From positions 46,030-110,029 of the forward strand of contig NZ_JABTBO010000005.1 in the NCBI RefSeq assembly GCF_014884965.1: a DNA stretch of 64,000 nucleotides. The letters run 5' to 3'. The stretch comes from Spirabiliibacterium mucosae (lineage in GTDB: Bacteria > Pseudomonadota > Gammaproteobacteria > Enterobacterales > Pasteurellaceae). The translations under genes were made by a program, and so were the position numbers. Below the pieces are notes generated by a model. It had not been told where the DNA came from. It saw only the letters and a list, made by a program, of their open reading frames with translations, and did no database searches. Shown here one piece after another: positions 50,341 to 59,676 of this stretch (its first letter is position 1; every line of letters starts with the position of its first letter).

Positions 50341-50698
50341 AGAACTAGGTGAGCAACTCAGAGACGTCAAACAACAACGCACCGAGCTTTCTCGACAAGA
50401 CGCTGAGCTCAAACAGAAACAGGACGAACTCGAGCAAGCAATCCTAGTAGCGATGGATACCGCGGGCCTGAAACGTTGTGCAATCGACGGGGTGGGCACG
50501 CTCAGCTCCACCGTAAAAGTTGTACCGAACGTGGAAGATTGGGACGCTTTCTACCGCTACGTCATAGATAATGAGGCGATGTACCTACTGCAACGCCGCA
50601 TTAGTCAAACCGCATTCGCTGAGCATGTTCAAAACCTAGGCGACCTACCTGGAATCAAGCCTGTTGAACTCGCCTCGCTATCAATGCGAAAAAATTAA
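50327..50698 (+). CDS. Coiled-coil phage protein, 123 aa
   Basis: ATG 50327 with GAGAGG upstream. An N-terminal coiled coil of about 45 residues is followed by a small domain (GVGTLSSTVKVVPNVEDWDAFYRYV... LPGIKPVELASLSMRKN) typical of phage proteins near recombination genes. Function unknown. Confidence 0.5.
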   Translation: MATLKELGEQLRDVKQQRTELSRQDAELKQKQDELEQAILVAMDTAGLKRCAIDGVGTLSSTVKVVPNVEDWDAFYRYVIDNEAMYLLQRRISQTAFAEHVQNLGDLPGIKPVELASLSMRKN

Positions 50699-50714
50699 CT
50701 GTTATTTTATTCGC

Positions 50715-50729
50715 AAAATGGTTATAATT
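50715..50729 (+). promoter_or_regulatory. Candidate promoter/operator half site
   Basis: AAAATGGTTATAATT, identical over 15 bp to the right half of the perfect dyad at 31.3 kb. The left arm is degenerate here. It precedes the 50823 gene, which has the CGGAGACC leader. Confidence 0.5.
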
Positions 50730-50822
50730 GAACCTCGCTTATACCCACATATGAGAATAAGTGAAGTCCGACCAAGAGTAACCAAATGACCAATCAACAA
50801 AACAGAACGGAGACCAATATCT

Positions 50823-51509
50823 ATGGCTAAACAAACAGCAACCGCAAATGTACCAGCGACCTGGACACCAGTATCTCAACTTCCTACCGCAGCGCAAGAC
50901 GACGTAGGTCTAGGTAATGAGAACGTATCATCCTCTGACATAATCATGCCGCGCCTAAAACTTCTGCAACAAATGTCGCCAGAAGTCACACCAGGCACAG
51001 AAAAGTACATCGAGGGCGCACGCGCTGGGTTATTACTCAACTCGCTCACAGGCGAAGTATTCCCTGAAATCTACTGCGTCAACATGAAATTTAAGTCGGG
51101 CTACACCGTGTGGCGTAAACGCAATCTAGGCGGCGGCTTGTACGGCGCATTCGAAACCGAAGAAGAAGCTCGCAACACACTAAGTGCTGACCCAAATGTA
51201 AAACCCGACGACTACGACGTAGTTGAAAGCCACACCCACGCGCTGTTGATTTTTGATGAAACCCTGCAATACACTCCAATTCTCTGCGATATGGAGTCAA
51301 GCAAGCTTAAGTTCTCACGCCAGTGGAACTCACACCCTAAATTAACTAGCGGACCACGTTTCGCGTCCATCTGGAAGCTGTCGTCTAAACCAGTAGCAGG
51401 CCCTAAAGGCAACTACTTCACCTACGATGTTGAGTTTGCCGGATACGCCGATGACGCTATGTACGAAGACCTCAAAGCTAAGTACACAGAGCTCGGTTTC
51501 GACAAGTAA
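50823..51509 (+). CDS. Putative phage ssDNA-binding or accessory replication protein
   Basis: 228 residues. The N-terminus is disordered, followed by IIMPRLKLLQQMSPEVTPG and a beta-rich core (GLLLNSLTGEVFPEIYCVNM, FTYDVEFAGYADD). Single-gene transcript flanked by its own promoter-like site and a strong terminator, as expected for an abundant protein such as an SSB. The family assignment is tentative. Confidence 0.45.
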   Translation: MAKQTATANVPATWTPVSQLPTAAQDDVGLGNENVSSSDIIMPRLKLLQQMSPEVTPGTEKYIEGARAGLLLNSLTGEVFPEIYCVNMKFKSGYTVWRKRNLGGGLYGAFETEEEARNTLSADPNVKPDDYDVVESHTHALLIFDETLQYTPILCDMESSKLKFSRQWNSHPKLTSGPRFASIWKLSSKPVAGPKGNYFTYDVEFAGYADDAMYEDLKAKYTELGFDK

Positions 51510-51547
51510 TGCTCCCAAATCCTGCCAATCCACGGGCAGGCACCCTT

Positions 51548-51573
51548 CCCCCGGTCCCTACCGGGGGTTTTTT
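51548..51573 (+). terminator. Intrinsic terminator
   Basis: CCCCCGGT-ccct-ACCGGGGG followed by TTTTTT. A second stem (CCTGCC/GGCAGG, 51521-51540) lies just upstream. Confidence 0.93.
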
Positions 51574-51587
51574 ACAGGATATACACT

Positions 51588-51986
51588 ATGATTGAGTCAC
51601 AATATACCCAAGCTGTGAATAAACGCCTACCGAAAGGCGTGCTGCGGTGGAAGATTATGGACCCCTATATGGGCGGCATCCCCGACGCTATGTACGTCGG
51701 CGCAAACGGGAAATCGCTCTGGGTCGAGTATAAATACATCAAGGCTCTCCCTAAGCTCGACACTACTAAAATTGTTCCAAAACTGTCAGAGCTCCAACGC
51801 CGAATGTTGGTAGACTTGGAGTCGCGGGGTCAACAAGTCATTGTCGTCATCGGTTTTGGGCGGCAAGGCATGATTCTCGATTCTCCAAGGGAGTGGAACG
51901 ACGGTATAACCAAATCCGAGTTCTGTTCCCGTCTTATGACGTATGAAGAGCTAGGGAGGTTCATTGCAAACACCGTAGGAGTATAA
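51588..51986 (+). CDS. VRR-NUC-like nuclease
   Basis: 132 residues. GGIPDAMYVGANGKSLWVEYKYIKALP supplies the PD..(D/E)xK core, and LSELQRRMLVDLESRGQQVIVVIGFG is the following helix-strand seen in phage VRR-NUC and Holliday-resolvase-like nucleases. Last gene of the rightward replication arm before the lysogeny region. Confidence 0.75.
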   Translation: MIESQYTQAVNKRLPKGVLRWKIMDPYMGGIPDAMYVGANGKSLWVEYKYIKALPKLDTTKIVPKLSELQRRMLVDLESRGQQVIVVIGFGRQGMILDSPREWNDGITKSEFCSRLMTYEELGRFIANTVGV

Positions 51987-51994
51987 CCACTTTC

Positions 51995-52023
51995 TTGTAT
52001 TTATCGTGCCGATGTACCATACT
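51995..52023 (+). promoter_or_regulatory. Sigma70-like promoter of the repressor gene
   Basis: TTGTAT, a 17-bp spacer, CATACT. About 33 bp upstream of the repressor ATG. Confidence 0.55.
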
Positions 52024-52055
52024 ACGGTGGACAAACTACTAAAAGTGAGACCGTA

Positions 52056-52679
52056 ATGATGGAACAAAAATTAACAAACCATGCTCTATACCCGAAAATG
52101 TTAGGTTTGGTTAAACAGATAGTGCTCGAACACACGAAAAAGACAGGGACAACCATATCAGCCCTCGCGAAAAAGATAGGGATATCTCAACCAATGCTGT
52201 CAAAGTATATTAACGGCGACACAACGCTAAATTTCCAGTTCTTAGAGAGGCTGTCAAAAACCATCGACGTCGACGTAGTATCTGTTATAAAACGCTTGAG
52301 CGAATCATCGGAATTGACCATCTCCGAGCAAATGTCGGGTAAGAGGTTGGCAACACCTAGGAGAGAGATTGTGCCAATACCAAATTTACCAGCCTCAGCA
52401 GTCGGCATCATGGCTGACACTGTTGACTATCGCTTGCACACTGGCGACATTGTGCTAGTCATTGAGTCTATCGAACCAAAACCTGGCGACATGGTTATAC
52501 TGTCACGCGAGGGCGAACCGTATAAACTCGGACGACTGCGTAAAGACGTAACACCAGCCCTCGTTGGGGTGTTTGTACAGGTTTGGAGTAGCGATGGGAC
52601 AAACTGCACGTTTGAACCTGTTGGGGAAAACGACACCGTACGATACGTCTACGGGATACACTTTTCACGGGAGGCATAA
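52056..52679 (+). CDS. CI-like phage repressor
   Basis: 207 residues. The N-terminal HTH (TISALAKKIGISQPMLSKYINGDTTLNFQFLERLSKTI) is XRE-like. The C-terminal half (LHTGDIVLVIESIEPKPGDMVILSREGEPYKLGRL ... VRYVYGIHFSR) has the S24/LexA-type fold. The usual GDSM nucleophile is not seen (VGIMADTVDYRLHTGD), so self-cleavage may not occur. Its presence with integrase shows temperate lifestyle. Likely target: the TTATAAC/GTTATAA dyads. Confidence 0.75.
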   Translation: MMEQKLTNHALYPKMLGLVKQIVLEHTKKTGTTISALAKKIGISQPMLSKYINGDTTLNFQFLERLSKTIDVDVVSVIKRLSESSELTISEQMSGKRLATPRREIVPIPNLPASAVGIMADTVDYRLHTGDIVLVIESIEPKPGDMVILSREGEPYKLGRLRKDVTPALVGVFVQVWSSDGTNCTFEPVGENDTVRYVYGIHFSREA

Positions 52680-52681
52680 TC

Positions 52682-52885
52682 GTGAAACGCGTACTAACGA
52701 CCAAGGACATTACAGAGCGGTACTCAGTTTCCAAAACGACCATTTGGAGATACCGCGTAAGGGCAGAAAACCCGTTCCCTAAACCCGTACTGGCTTTAAA
52801 GAACAGGGTTTTGTATGATGCGGTTGCAGTAGACCGGTGGTTTACTGAAGAGTTCGGCCTAGAGCCTCACCCTCTAACCGCTTAA
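52682..52885 (+). CDS. AlpA/excisionase-like small HTH protein
   Basis: GTG start with GGAGG upstream, 67 residues. RVLTTKDITERYSVSKTTIWRYRV and an aromatic basic tail (KNRVLYDAVAVDRWFTEE) match the AlpA/MerR-like HTH of excisionases and prophage regulators. The end overlaps the 3' end of the opposing integrase gene by 44 bp. Confidence 0.65.
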   Translation: MKRVLTTKDITERYSVSKTTIWRYRVRAENPFPKPVLALKNRVLYDAVAVDRWFTEEFGLEPHPLTA

Positions 52886-53971
52886 CGTACTCATACCACC
52901 TAGCATACGCTTCGCGCATCTCCTCGTAGTAGGTATGTCTGTCGTAGACTGACATAACGCCACGAAGCGTATGCCCCAACATCTTCTCCGCCACCACAGG
53001 CGATGTAATCTCGCTCCAGCGGGTACGCGCAGTCCGACGCAAGTCATAAAACACCAGCCCATCCAATGCCCCACCCGTCCGACGATTAACCGTACGAAGA
53101 ACAGACCCAGCGGCCAGCAACGTACCAGGCGGCGGGTTTCTATCAGCCAAAGACGTCAGCAACTCAAAAATAGGCCCAGGCACCGCGCGGACAAGCGCTG
53201 CCCCTGTCTTGCGGCCCGTCTTGTGTTTCTCTTTTGGGATTGACCACAGCATATTGACGGGGTCGAGGTCGGCCCTCTCCATCGTTAGCAGCTCTTTCGG
53301 CCGGCAACCTGTCAAGATAGCGGCCATCGCGTATGGGTATGATTTCGACTTACTCAGCGCGCGCAGAAATATCACCAGCTGCTCGTCCGTGAACGTCTGA
53401 TGGCGCACGCATCGGATAGTTGTAAAGTCAGACGCCATCAACCCTGTCATTGGGTCGTTGTCTATTATGCCCAGACGAAAACTGCGACGAAATGTCGCCT
53501 TAATCTCCGAGAGCAAGGGGGCAACGATTGACGGCGACGTCTTAGCACAGCGTGTTGCAAGCGCGACCACATCTGCCCGTGTAACCTCAGCAATGGGCGT
53601 ATCGAGTATTGTTTGGGCGTGGCATCGGATAGCTGTTTGTCCGGCCACATGCTCTGCTTCCCTGCTGCCCCGATAATCAGCGTACGCCATAGCGAAAGTA
53701 GTCTCTCTTCGGATTATTTCAGCTGCGGGGTCGACACCATTAGCAACATCTGCGCTGAGCTCAAGCACGCGACTGCGCGCATTTTGTAACGTGGTCGCAG
53801 GATACTTACCGATTGTGAATTTTTTACGCTTGCCCTGAAACTGATATCTAAAGAAAAAGTAACAACCCCATTGGTTGATACCCTTACGTAAAGCCCTTGC
53901 GTATCAGCGCGCTCAATTTTTGTCGGGTGTTTTTTACCCAGCCACCGACGTAGCTGCGTGTCGTTCAGCAT
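52842..53971 (-). pseudogene. Tyrosine integrase with frameshift
   Basis: The N-terminal arm-binding part starts at ATG 53971 (GGAGAA upstream): MLNDTQLRRWLGKKHPTKIE...GLYVRVSTNG. It runs out of frame at a five-T run (53854-53858). The other frame continues with FRYQFQGKRKKFTIGKYPATTL and the catalytic domain (TGCRPKELLT, KEKHKTGRKT, YDLRRTART, MLGHTL, and DRHTYYEEM with the Tyr). Six T would restore one protein of about 376 residues. A real mutation would trap the prophage; a sequencing error would not. Confidence 0.75.
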
Positions 53972-54114
53972 ATAATTCTCCCAAATTTTTGTTATGGTCT
54001 CCGCGCTATTAAATACCTGCTGGTGGGCCATCTGGTGGGCCACTTTTTTCGTGTTTGGTCGTAAACGTTGAGAACCGCTCACGAACGGTGAACGGCTCAA
54101 AAATATGCAAGCAT
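53972..54114. other. Probable prophage right junction (attR region)
   Basis: Between the integrase start and the host csbD-like promoter. It contains TGGTGGGCCA twice, 12 bp apart (54021-54030 and 54033-54042), possible integrase arm sites. No tRNA gene is visible. The core cannot be fixed without the left junction. Confidence 0.45.
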
Positions 54115-54143
54115 TTGATTTAATAGCTGGTTTATTATATACT
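54115..54143 (+). promoter_or_regulatory. Sigma70 promoter of the csbD-like gene
   Basis: TTGATT, a 17-bp spacer, TATACT. A CCACT/AGTGG hairpin lies in the 5' leader. Confidence 0.8.
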
Positions 54144-54187
54144 GTGAACCACTGAAGTCCAGTGGTAACTACAACAAAGGAGCAATT

Positions 54188-54382
54188 ATGAATTGGGATC
54201 AAGTAGAAGGTAAATGGGAACAACTTAAAGGCTCTGTGAAAGAAAAATGGGGCAAGTTGACCGATGACGATCTGGCTGTGATTGAAGGCAAACGTGATCA
54301 GCTTGCTGGCAAATTGCAAGAACGTTACGGCTTAACTAAAGAAGAAGTTGAAAAAGAATTGAAAGAGTGGGAAGAATCCTAA
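54188..54382 (+). CDS. CsbD-family stress protein
   Basis: 64 residues. [29 protein letters not shown] and [25 protein letters not shown] are the two CsbD/YjbJ motifs. These are small abundant hydrophilic stress-response proteins of unknown biochemical role. AAAGGAG precedes the ATG; a good promoter and terminator make it a single-gene unit. First clear host gene. Confidence 0.9.
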   Translation: MNWDQVEGKWEQLKGSVKEKWGKLTDDDLAVIEGKRDQLAGKLQERYGLTKEEVEKELKEWEES

Positions 54383-54398
54383 TCTCACCGAGAATGAA

Positions 54399-54426
54399 AA
54401 TACTCGCTGCGGCGAGTATTTTTTTT
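54399..54426 (+). terminator. Intrinsic terminator of the csbD-like gene
   Basis: AATACTCGC-tgcg-GCGAGTATT followed by a run of T. Confidence 0.93.
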
Positions 54427-54524
54427 GCCCGCAGTTTAACCGCACTTTGATAAATTTTGCTATCTGTTGGCGGTAAAATTGGGTATGATGGCGGATTAAT
54501 AGCATTTTGAGAAGGATAAGTAAG

Positions 54525-56039
54525 ATGACGCCGGTAATTGCCCTAGTGGGGCGCCCAAATGTGGGCAAATCGACTCTCTTTAACCGTTTAACCCGCACGC
54601 GTGATGCGCTGGTGGCTGATTTTCCGGGGTTAACGCGGGATAGAAAATACGGCCAAGCGCATTTGAGCGGCCATGATTTTATCGTGATTGACACCGGCGG
54701 GATTGACGGCAGCGAGGAAGGCGTGGAAGAAAAAATGGCCGAGCAGTCGCTGCTGGCCATTGATGAAGCCGATGTGGTGTTGTTTATGGTGGACGCTCGC
54801 GCAGGCTTGATGCCTGCCGACATTGGCTTGGCGAACTATCTACGCCAACGTGACAAAACCACGGTGGTGGTGGCCAACAAAACCGACGGCATTGATGCCG
54901 ACTCCCACTGTGCGGAATTTTATCAGTTAGGCCTTGGCGAGATTGTGCAAATCGCCGCCTCCCAAGGGCGTGGCGTGAACGCGTTGATCGAGCAAGTGCT
55001 CGCCCCACTGGCGCAAGAGCAGCTCGCGCAAGATGAAAGTGCGCTCGACAATGATGACGAAGATGATGAGTGGGATGAGGAATTCAACCTTGATGATGAC
55101 GCGCTGACCGCACTTTTAGATCAAGACGACGAAGAAGACGACCCTGAAGACATCACCCAGCGCAATATCAAAATCGCCATTGTGGGGCGGCCAAATGTAG
55201 GCAAATCCACGCTGACAAACCGCATTTTGGGTGAAGATCGCGTGGTGGTTTACGATCTGCCAGGCACCACGCGTGACAGTGTTTACATCCCGATGGAGCG
55301 CGACGGGCAAGAATACACCTTGATTGACACCGCCGGTGTGCGCAAGCGCGGCAAAGTCACCCTCGCGGTGGAAAAATTCTCCGTGATCAAAACGCTGCAA
55401 GCGATTGAAGATGCCAATGTGGTGTTGCTGGTGATTGACGCGCGCGAAGGCATTTCGGATCAAGATCTTTCGCTGTTGGGCTTTATCCTCAACGCGGGGC
55501 GCTCGCTGGTGATTGTGGTCAACAAATGGGATGGGCTGGATATGGATGCGAAAGATCGCATCAAATCCGAGCTTGACCGCCGGCTGGATTTTATTGATTT
55601 TGCGCGGGTGCATTTTATCTCGGCCTTGCACGGCAGCGGCGTGGGCAACTTGTTCAAATCGGTGCAAGAGGCCTATGCTTGCGCGATCAAGCGCTACTCC
55701 ACCTCGATGCTCACGCGCATTTTGCAAATGGCGACCGACGAGCACCAGCCGCCGTTAGTCTCAGGCCGGCGTGTGAAATTGAAATACGCCCACCCAGGTG
55801 GCCACAACCCGCCGATTATCGTGATCCACGGCAATCAGGTTGAAAAACTACTCGATTCGTACAAGCGCTATTTGGCTAATTATTACCGCCGCAGTTTGAA
55901 AATCATCGGCACGCCAATTCGTATTCAGTTCCAAGAAGGGGCGAACCCGTATGCCGGCAAGCGCAACACGCTGACCCCAACCCAGCTGCGCAAACGCAAA
56001 CGGCTGATGAAATTCATCAAAAAATCGAAGAAAAAATAA
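54525..56039 (+). CDS. der: Ribosome-associated GTPase Der (EngA)
   Basis: 504 residues with the double G domain unique to Der: [14 protein letters not shown] near residue 8 and [14 protein letters not shown] near 222. DTAG/DTGG, NKTD and NKWD motifs lie in each half. A C-terminal KH-like domain ends in a basic [16 protein letters not shown] tail. It acts in 50S subunit assembly. The linker is unusually acidic (residues 165-205, [10 protein letters not shown]). ATG 54525 chosen for [12 protein letters not shown] with GAAGGA upstream. Confidence 0.97.
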   Translation: MTPVIALVGRPNVGKSTLFNRLTRTRDALVADFPGLTRDRKYGQAHLSGHDFIVIDTGGIDGSEEGVEEKMAEQSLLAIDEADVVLFMVDARAGLMPADIGLANYLRQRDKTTVVVANKTDGIDADSHCAEFYQLGLGEIVQIAASQGRGVNALIEQVLAPLAQEQLAQDESALDNDDEDDEWDEEFNLDDDALTALLDQDDEEDDPEDITQRNIKIAIVGRPNVGKSTLTNRILGEDRVVVYDLPGTTRDSVYIPMERDGQEYTLIDTAGVRKRGKVTLAVEKFSVIKTLQAIEDANVVLLVIDAREGISDQDLSLLGFILNAGRSLVIVVNKWDGLDMDAKDRIKSELDRRLDFIDFARVHFISALHGSGVGNLFKSVQEAYACAIKRYSTSMLTRILQMATDEHQPPLVSGRRVKLKYAHPGGHNPPIIVIHGNQVEKLLDSYKRYLANYYRRSLKIIGTPIRIQFQEGANPYAGKRNTLTPTQLRKRKRLMKFIKKSKKK

Positions 56040-56041
56040 GC

Positions 56042-56065
56042 AAAAGCGAGTGTTTACTCGCTTTT
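56042..56065. terminator. Bidirectional terminator between der and xseA
   Basis: AAAAGCGAGT-gttt-ACTCGCTTTT followed by CTTTT. Serves the convergent genes der and xseA, overlapping the last codons of xseA. Confidence 0.88.
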
Positions 56066-57529
56066 CTTTTGCACTGAAACCACCTGGCTTGTCACCTGCC
56101 CTGCCATTAGGCGGGTGGTGATCACATCGCCTGGGCGCAGCGCAACCGCACTTTTAACGCTGTTGCCCCTAGCATCTAAGGTGATGGAATAGCCGCGAGT
56201 GAGCACCTTCAGCGGGCTGAGGTTGTCGAGCATTCTCACTTTGTCGCTAAATTGTTGCGATCTCATATTGAGTTGGCGCTGCATGGCGCTTTGCAAGGCG
56301 GCGTTGGATTGGGCTAAGTGCTGCTGCGTTTGGCGAAGTTGAAAACTCAGCGGCGTGGCCGCAAGGCGCTGGTTGAGATAACGCTGGCGTTGCGTAGCCT
56401 GTTGCAGCTGGCGCAAAACCGCACTTTTGAGTTGATGATGGGCCTGCGTGAGCTTGTCTGTTTGGGCTTGCAGCTGGCGCTTGGGGTGCTGGGCACCAAG
56501 GCGTTGGTTGGCCAGCGCCATGCGTTGCGTGGATTGATTAAGCGTGAGCTTGACCGCACTTTGCATGCGCTGCACCCAGTGGCGCAAGGCGGTGTGCTGC
56601 TCGCCAAGCAAGCGGCTGGGGTGCTGATGATTCAAGCGCAGCAACAAGGTGTTGAGCTGCCCCCTCAAACGTTCGCTTTGGCGATCAAAGGCGATAAACA
56701 GATTTTGCAGTTGATTGGCGAGCTGTTGCGTCAGCGCCTGTTTGTCTTGGCTGACAAGCTCGGCCGCGGCCGATGGCGTTGGCGCGCGCAGGTCCGCGAC
56801 AAAATCCGCGATAGTGACGTCAGTTTCATGCCCCACGGCGGAGATGATCGGCAAGCGTGAGGCAAAAATTGCGCGCGCCACCACCTCTTCATTAAAGCAC
56901 CATAAATCCTCCAGCGAGCCACCGCCGCGCCCAACAATTAATACGTCCACCTCATCGCGTGCGTTGGCCAGCGCAATCGCCTCGGCAATCTCTGAGGCCG
57001 CACTTTGCCCTTGCACCTGGGTTGGGTAGATGATCACACGCGTCATCGGGCTGCGCCGTGCGAGAATGTTGAGGATATCATGCAGCGCCGCGCCACTTTT
57101 CGAGGTCACCACGCCCACCGTGTTGCAAAAGTGCGGTAGGCTTTGTTTGAATTGCTGGTCAAACAAGCCCTCCGCGGCAAGGGTGCGTTTGAGTTTGTCA
57201 AATTTTTGCTGCAACAAGCCGTCGCCGGCGGGCTGCATCGAGTCGATAATCAGCTGATAATCCCCGCGTGGTGCGTACATGCTCACTTGCGCGCGCACCA
57301 GCACCTGCATGCCATTTTCAGGGCGAAAGGTGACACGCGCGTTGGTGTTGCGGAACATCGCACAACGCACCTGCGCTTGCTCGTCTTTCAAGGTCAAATA
57401 CCAGTGGCCTGAAATCGGCTGCACAAAATTGGAGATTTCCCCCGTCAACCACACACGCCCAAGCTGGCTTTCCAGCACGTTTTTGGCGCGTTGGTTGAGT
57501 TGGGATACGCTGTAAATCGTCTCAGCCAT
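56054..57529 (-). CDS. xseA: Exodeoxyribonuclease VII large subunit
   Basis: 491 residues. The N-terminal OB fold ([24 protein letters not shown]) binds ssDNA. The catalytic core has [16 protein letters not shown] and [29 protein letters not shown], both diagnostic. A long coiled-coil C-terminal region follows. With XseB it degrades ssDNA to oligonucleotides. It starts two bases from the roxA stop, so the two are probably co-transcribed. Confidence 0.96.
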   Translation of the reverse strand: MAETIYSVSQLNQRAKNVLESQLGRVWLTGEISNFVQPISGHWYLTLKDEQAQVRCAMFRNTNARVTFRPENGMQVLVRAQVSMYAPRGDYQLIIDSMQPAGDGLLQQKFDKLKRTLAAEGLFDQQFKQSLPHFCNTVGVVTSKSGAALHDILNILARRSPMTRVIIYPTQVQGQSAASEIAEAIALANARDEVDVLIVGRGGGSLEDLWCFNEEVVARAIFASRLPIISAVGHETDVTIADFVADLRAPTPSAAAELVSQDKQALTQQLANQLQNLFIAFDRQSERLRGQLNTLLLRLNHQHPSRLLGEQHTALRHWVQRMQSAVKLTLNQSTQRMALANQRLGAQHPKRQLQAQTDKLTQAHHQLKSAVLRQLQQATQRQRYLNQRLAATPLSFQLRQTQQHLAQSNAALQSAMQRQLNMRSQQFSDKVRMLDNLSPLKVLTRGYSITLDARGNSVKSAVALRPGDVITTRLMAGQVTSQVVSVQKKSE

Positions 57530-57530
57530 A

Positions 57531-58742
57531 TCAATCCACGAGCAGCAGCCAGCCGTTTTCTAACCAATCGCACAATGAATCGAGCAGCAAGGTTTGCGCG
57601 GTTTCATTACTGCTTGGGGCAAAGCTCTCGATCATCGCCCAATCCAGCGCACTGCCGTTGGCAAGGGAGGCCAACACGCCGCACTCAATCGGGTTGAGCT
57701 CATCGAGCCATTCGCCGTTGACATAAAACGCGAACGGTTTTTCGATATAGAGCATTTTGCAGTTGCTGTCTTGCACAATGCGTGCACCATTTTGCAGCGC
57801 TTGTTTGAGCTCGTCGGGGTAAAATTCGTCATCGCTTTGGAGCAATTCATAGCGCCGCGTGCTCACCGCGCGTGCCACCGCGTGGCGGAATAATTTATCA
57901 AACTCAGCCGATTGGCTTAACGTGTTGAGCAGCTCGCGCTTCATGGTTTGCACCATTGCTTCATCTAACTCGCCGAGAGGTTGCATCTCTGGCGCCATAC
58001 GCAGTGGGATGGCAAACTCGCTGGCATTAAAGTGCGGTGAGCTGTGATTGAGCGTACAGCTGATGCCCTCAATCAAATCACCCAAATTCGGGTAACGCAG
58101 CCCGAAAGACACGGTCAGGCACTCGTCTTGCGCCACGCCAAAATGCGACAAGCGCGATGGCACATAAAGCACGTCACCGGGCGCCATCACTTCGTCAAAA
58201 ATCAGCTCGCCCATATCATCAAAAATGCGAATCGGCTGGTTTTCTTTAAACTCGGTGCTTGGGTCACACCATTTGCCCAGCTGCCAACGGCGATGGCCAT
58301 AAGCTTGTACCAAAAACACGTCATATTCGTCATAATGCTTGCCCACCGAGCCGCCGGCTGGCGCGTAAGACACCATAATGTCATCGCGCTGCCATTGTGG
58401 GATAAACTGAAACGCGCGCCACAAATCGCCGAGTTCTGGCGACCACTGCTCGAGGTTTTGCACCAGTACGGACCATTTTTCAGGCAAGTTGTCAAAATCA
58501 CTTGCCGCCAGCGGGCTGGTTTTTAGCGTCCAGCGCTCTTCGCCATCTTGCTCGGTGGTTTGCACCAAGCGCGCGGTCACGTCGTCTTGCTGCGCCAGCT
58601 CGATAATGTCTTGCGGCTCCAACAGCCCTTTAATTTGCGGCAAGCCTTGTTTAATCAACAGGGGCTTTTTTTGCCAATAATCACGCAGGAAAATTTCAGG
58701 TGTAATGCCTTTTGGCAGGCAGAAATAATCAAAATCAATCAT
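57531..58742 (-). CDS. roxA: 50S ribosomal protein L16 arginine hydroxylase (YcfD/RoxA)
   Basis: ATG 58742 gives [19 protein letters not shown], the usual start; 403 residues. The cupin/JmjC fold carries the iron facial triad: [10 protein letters not shown] (His and Asp) and LSHFGVA (His), with RRWQLGKW near the 2-oxoglutarate site. It hydroxylates an arginine of ribosomal protein L16 using Fe(II), 2-oxoglutarate and oxygen. The C-terminal winged-helix domain is present. Confidence 0.93.
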   Translation of the reverse strand: MIDFDYFCLPKGITPEIFLRDYWQKKPLLIKQGLPQIKGLLEPQDIIELAQQDDVTARLVQTTEQDGEERWTLKTSPLAASDFDNLPEKWSVLVQNLEQWSPELGDLWRAFQFIPQWQRDDIMVSYAPAGGSVGKHYDEYDVFLVQAYGHRRWQLGKWCDPSTEFKENQPIRIFDDMGELIFDEVMAPGDVLYVPSRLSHFGVAQDECLTVSFGLRYPNLGDLIEGISCTLNHSSPHFNASEFAIPLRMAPEMQPLGELDEAMVQTMKRELLNTLSQSAEFDKLFRHAVARAVSTRRYELLQSDDEFYPDELKQALQNGARIVQDSNCKMLYIEKPFAFYVNGEWLDELNPIECGVLASLANGSALDWAMIESFAPSSNETAQTLLLDSLCDWLENGWLLLVD

Positions 58743-58752
58743 CGTTTTACTC

Positions 58753-59055
58753 TCAATAAACGCCAAGCCAACACCATGGCCAGGCTAATGGTAAATAACA
58801 TAAAAATAAAAATAGCACGCCCAGCACCCAGCCAAGCCAGCTGCCCGGCAGGGGCAAAAACTCGCCGTGCGCCAAGGGGTAATGCAGCAACACGCTCGGG
58901 GTGAGGAGCAAATACAACACCCCAGCCAACACCGCCCCAAGCACTGACGGCACCGCCACATCCAGCGCCACACACACCGCTAGACTGAGTAAAAGTGCGG
59001 TAATGACCAGTAACGCCAGTTTAACCGCACTTTGATAAATGCCTTCAAGTTTCAT
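58753..59055 (-). CDS. Small membrane protein, 100 aa
   Basis: MKLEGIYQSAVKLALLVITALLL with about three hydrophobic helices (14-35, 38-56 and 70-95). Two inverted uptake signals (58993 and 59024) lie inside the coding start, one of them within the first codons. It sits 10 bp upstream of roxA and 18 bp after yfbR, so it is part of the same leftward run. Family not recognised. Confidence 0.6.
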   Translation of the reverse strand: MKLEGIYQSAVKLALLVITALLLSLAVCVALDVAVPSVLGAVLAGVLYLLLTPSVLLHYPLAHGEFLPLPGSWLGWVLGVLFLFLCYLPLAWPWCWLGVY

Positions 59056-59073
59056 CCGCGCACCACACTGTTA

Positions 59074-59676
59074 TCATAGGGCGAACTCATCAATCGCTTT
59101 GCCAAAGCTGGGGACAAACACATTGAGGAAGTAGGCCATTTCCTCACTGTGCCACTGCTCAAGCAGTTTTTCAAGCCGGGCAAGGGCGGGTTTGAACTCT
59201 TGATTGCCGTTGTAAAGCTCAGCTTTGGCTTTGATAAACGCGCAAATCACATCAGCTTGTTTCACCAGATGATGAGTTTGCGCATCAATGTGCTCGCTGC
59301 ACAAAATCGGTTCAAAATCCGCCTGCAACTCGCTTGGCAGTAGCGAGAGCAAATGGCGCTCGGCTTGTGCCTCAATTTGCTTATACGCGCTGGTGATTTC
59401 AGGGTTGAAATATTTCACCGGCGTTGGCAAATCGCCTGTAAAAATCTCGCTAGTGTCGTGATAAAGCGCCACCAGCGCGACCTTTTCAGGGTTGACGTCG
59501 CCTGCAAAAAAGCGATTTTTAATGATCGCCAACGCGTGCGCCACCAATGCCACTTGCAGGCTGTGCTCGGCGAGGTTTTCGCTTTCAATTTTGCGCATTA
59601 ATGACCAGCGCTGAATCAACTTCAAGCGGTCAAGGCAAGCAAAAAAATGGCTAACAGGGGTGTTTTCACTACTCAC
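59074..59676 (-). CDS. yfbR: 5'-deoxynucleotidase YfbR
   Basis: HD-domain protein of 200 residues: LAEHSLQVALVAHAL (His), ALYHDTSEIFTGDLPTPVKYF (HD and the substrate loop) and VKQADVICA (Asp). SHFFACLDRLKLI near the start is as in E. coli YfbR. It dephosphorylates dNMPs and helps control nucleotide pools. The GTG at 59676 lies in a GTGAGTAG overlap with the degS stop; a TTG at 59694 is an alternative. Confidence 0.92.
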   Translation of the reverse strand: MSSENTPVSHFFACLDRLKLIQRWSLMRKIESENLAEHSLQVALVAHALAIIKNRFFAGDVNPEKVALVALYHDTSEIFTGDLPTPVKYFNPEITSAYKQIEAQAERHLLSLLPSELQADFEPILCSEHIDAQTHHLVKQADVICAFIKAKAELYNGNQEFKPALARLEKLLEQWHSEEMAYFLNVFVPSFGKAIDEFAL

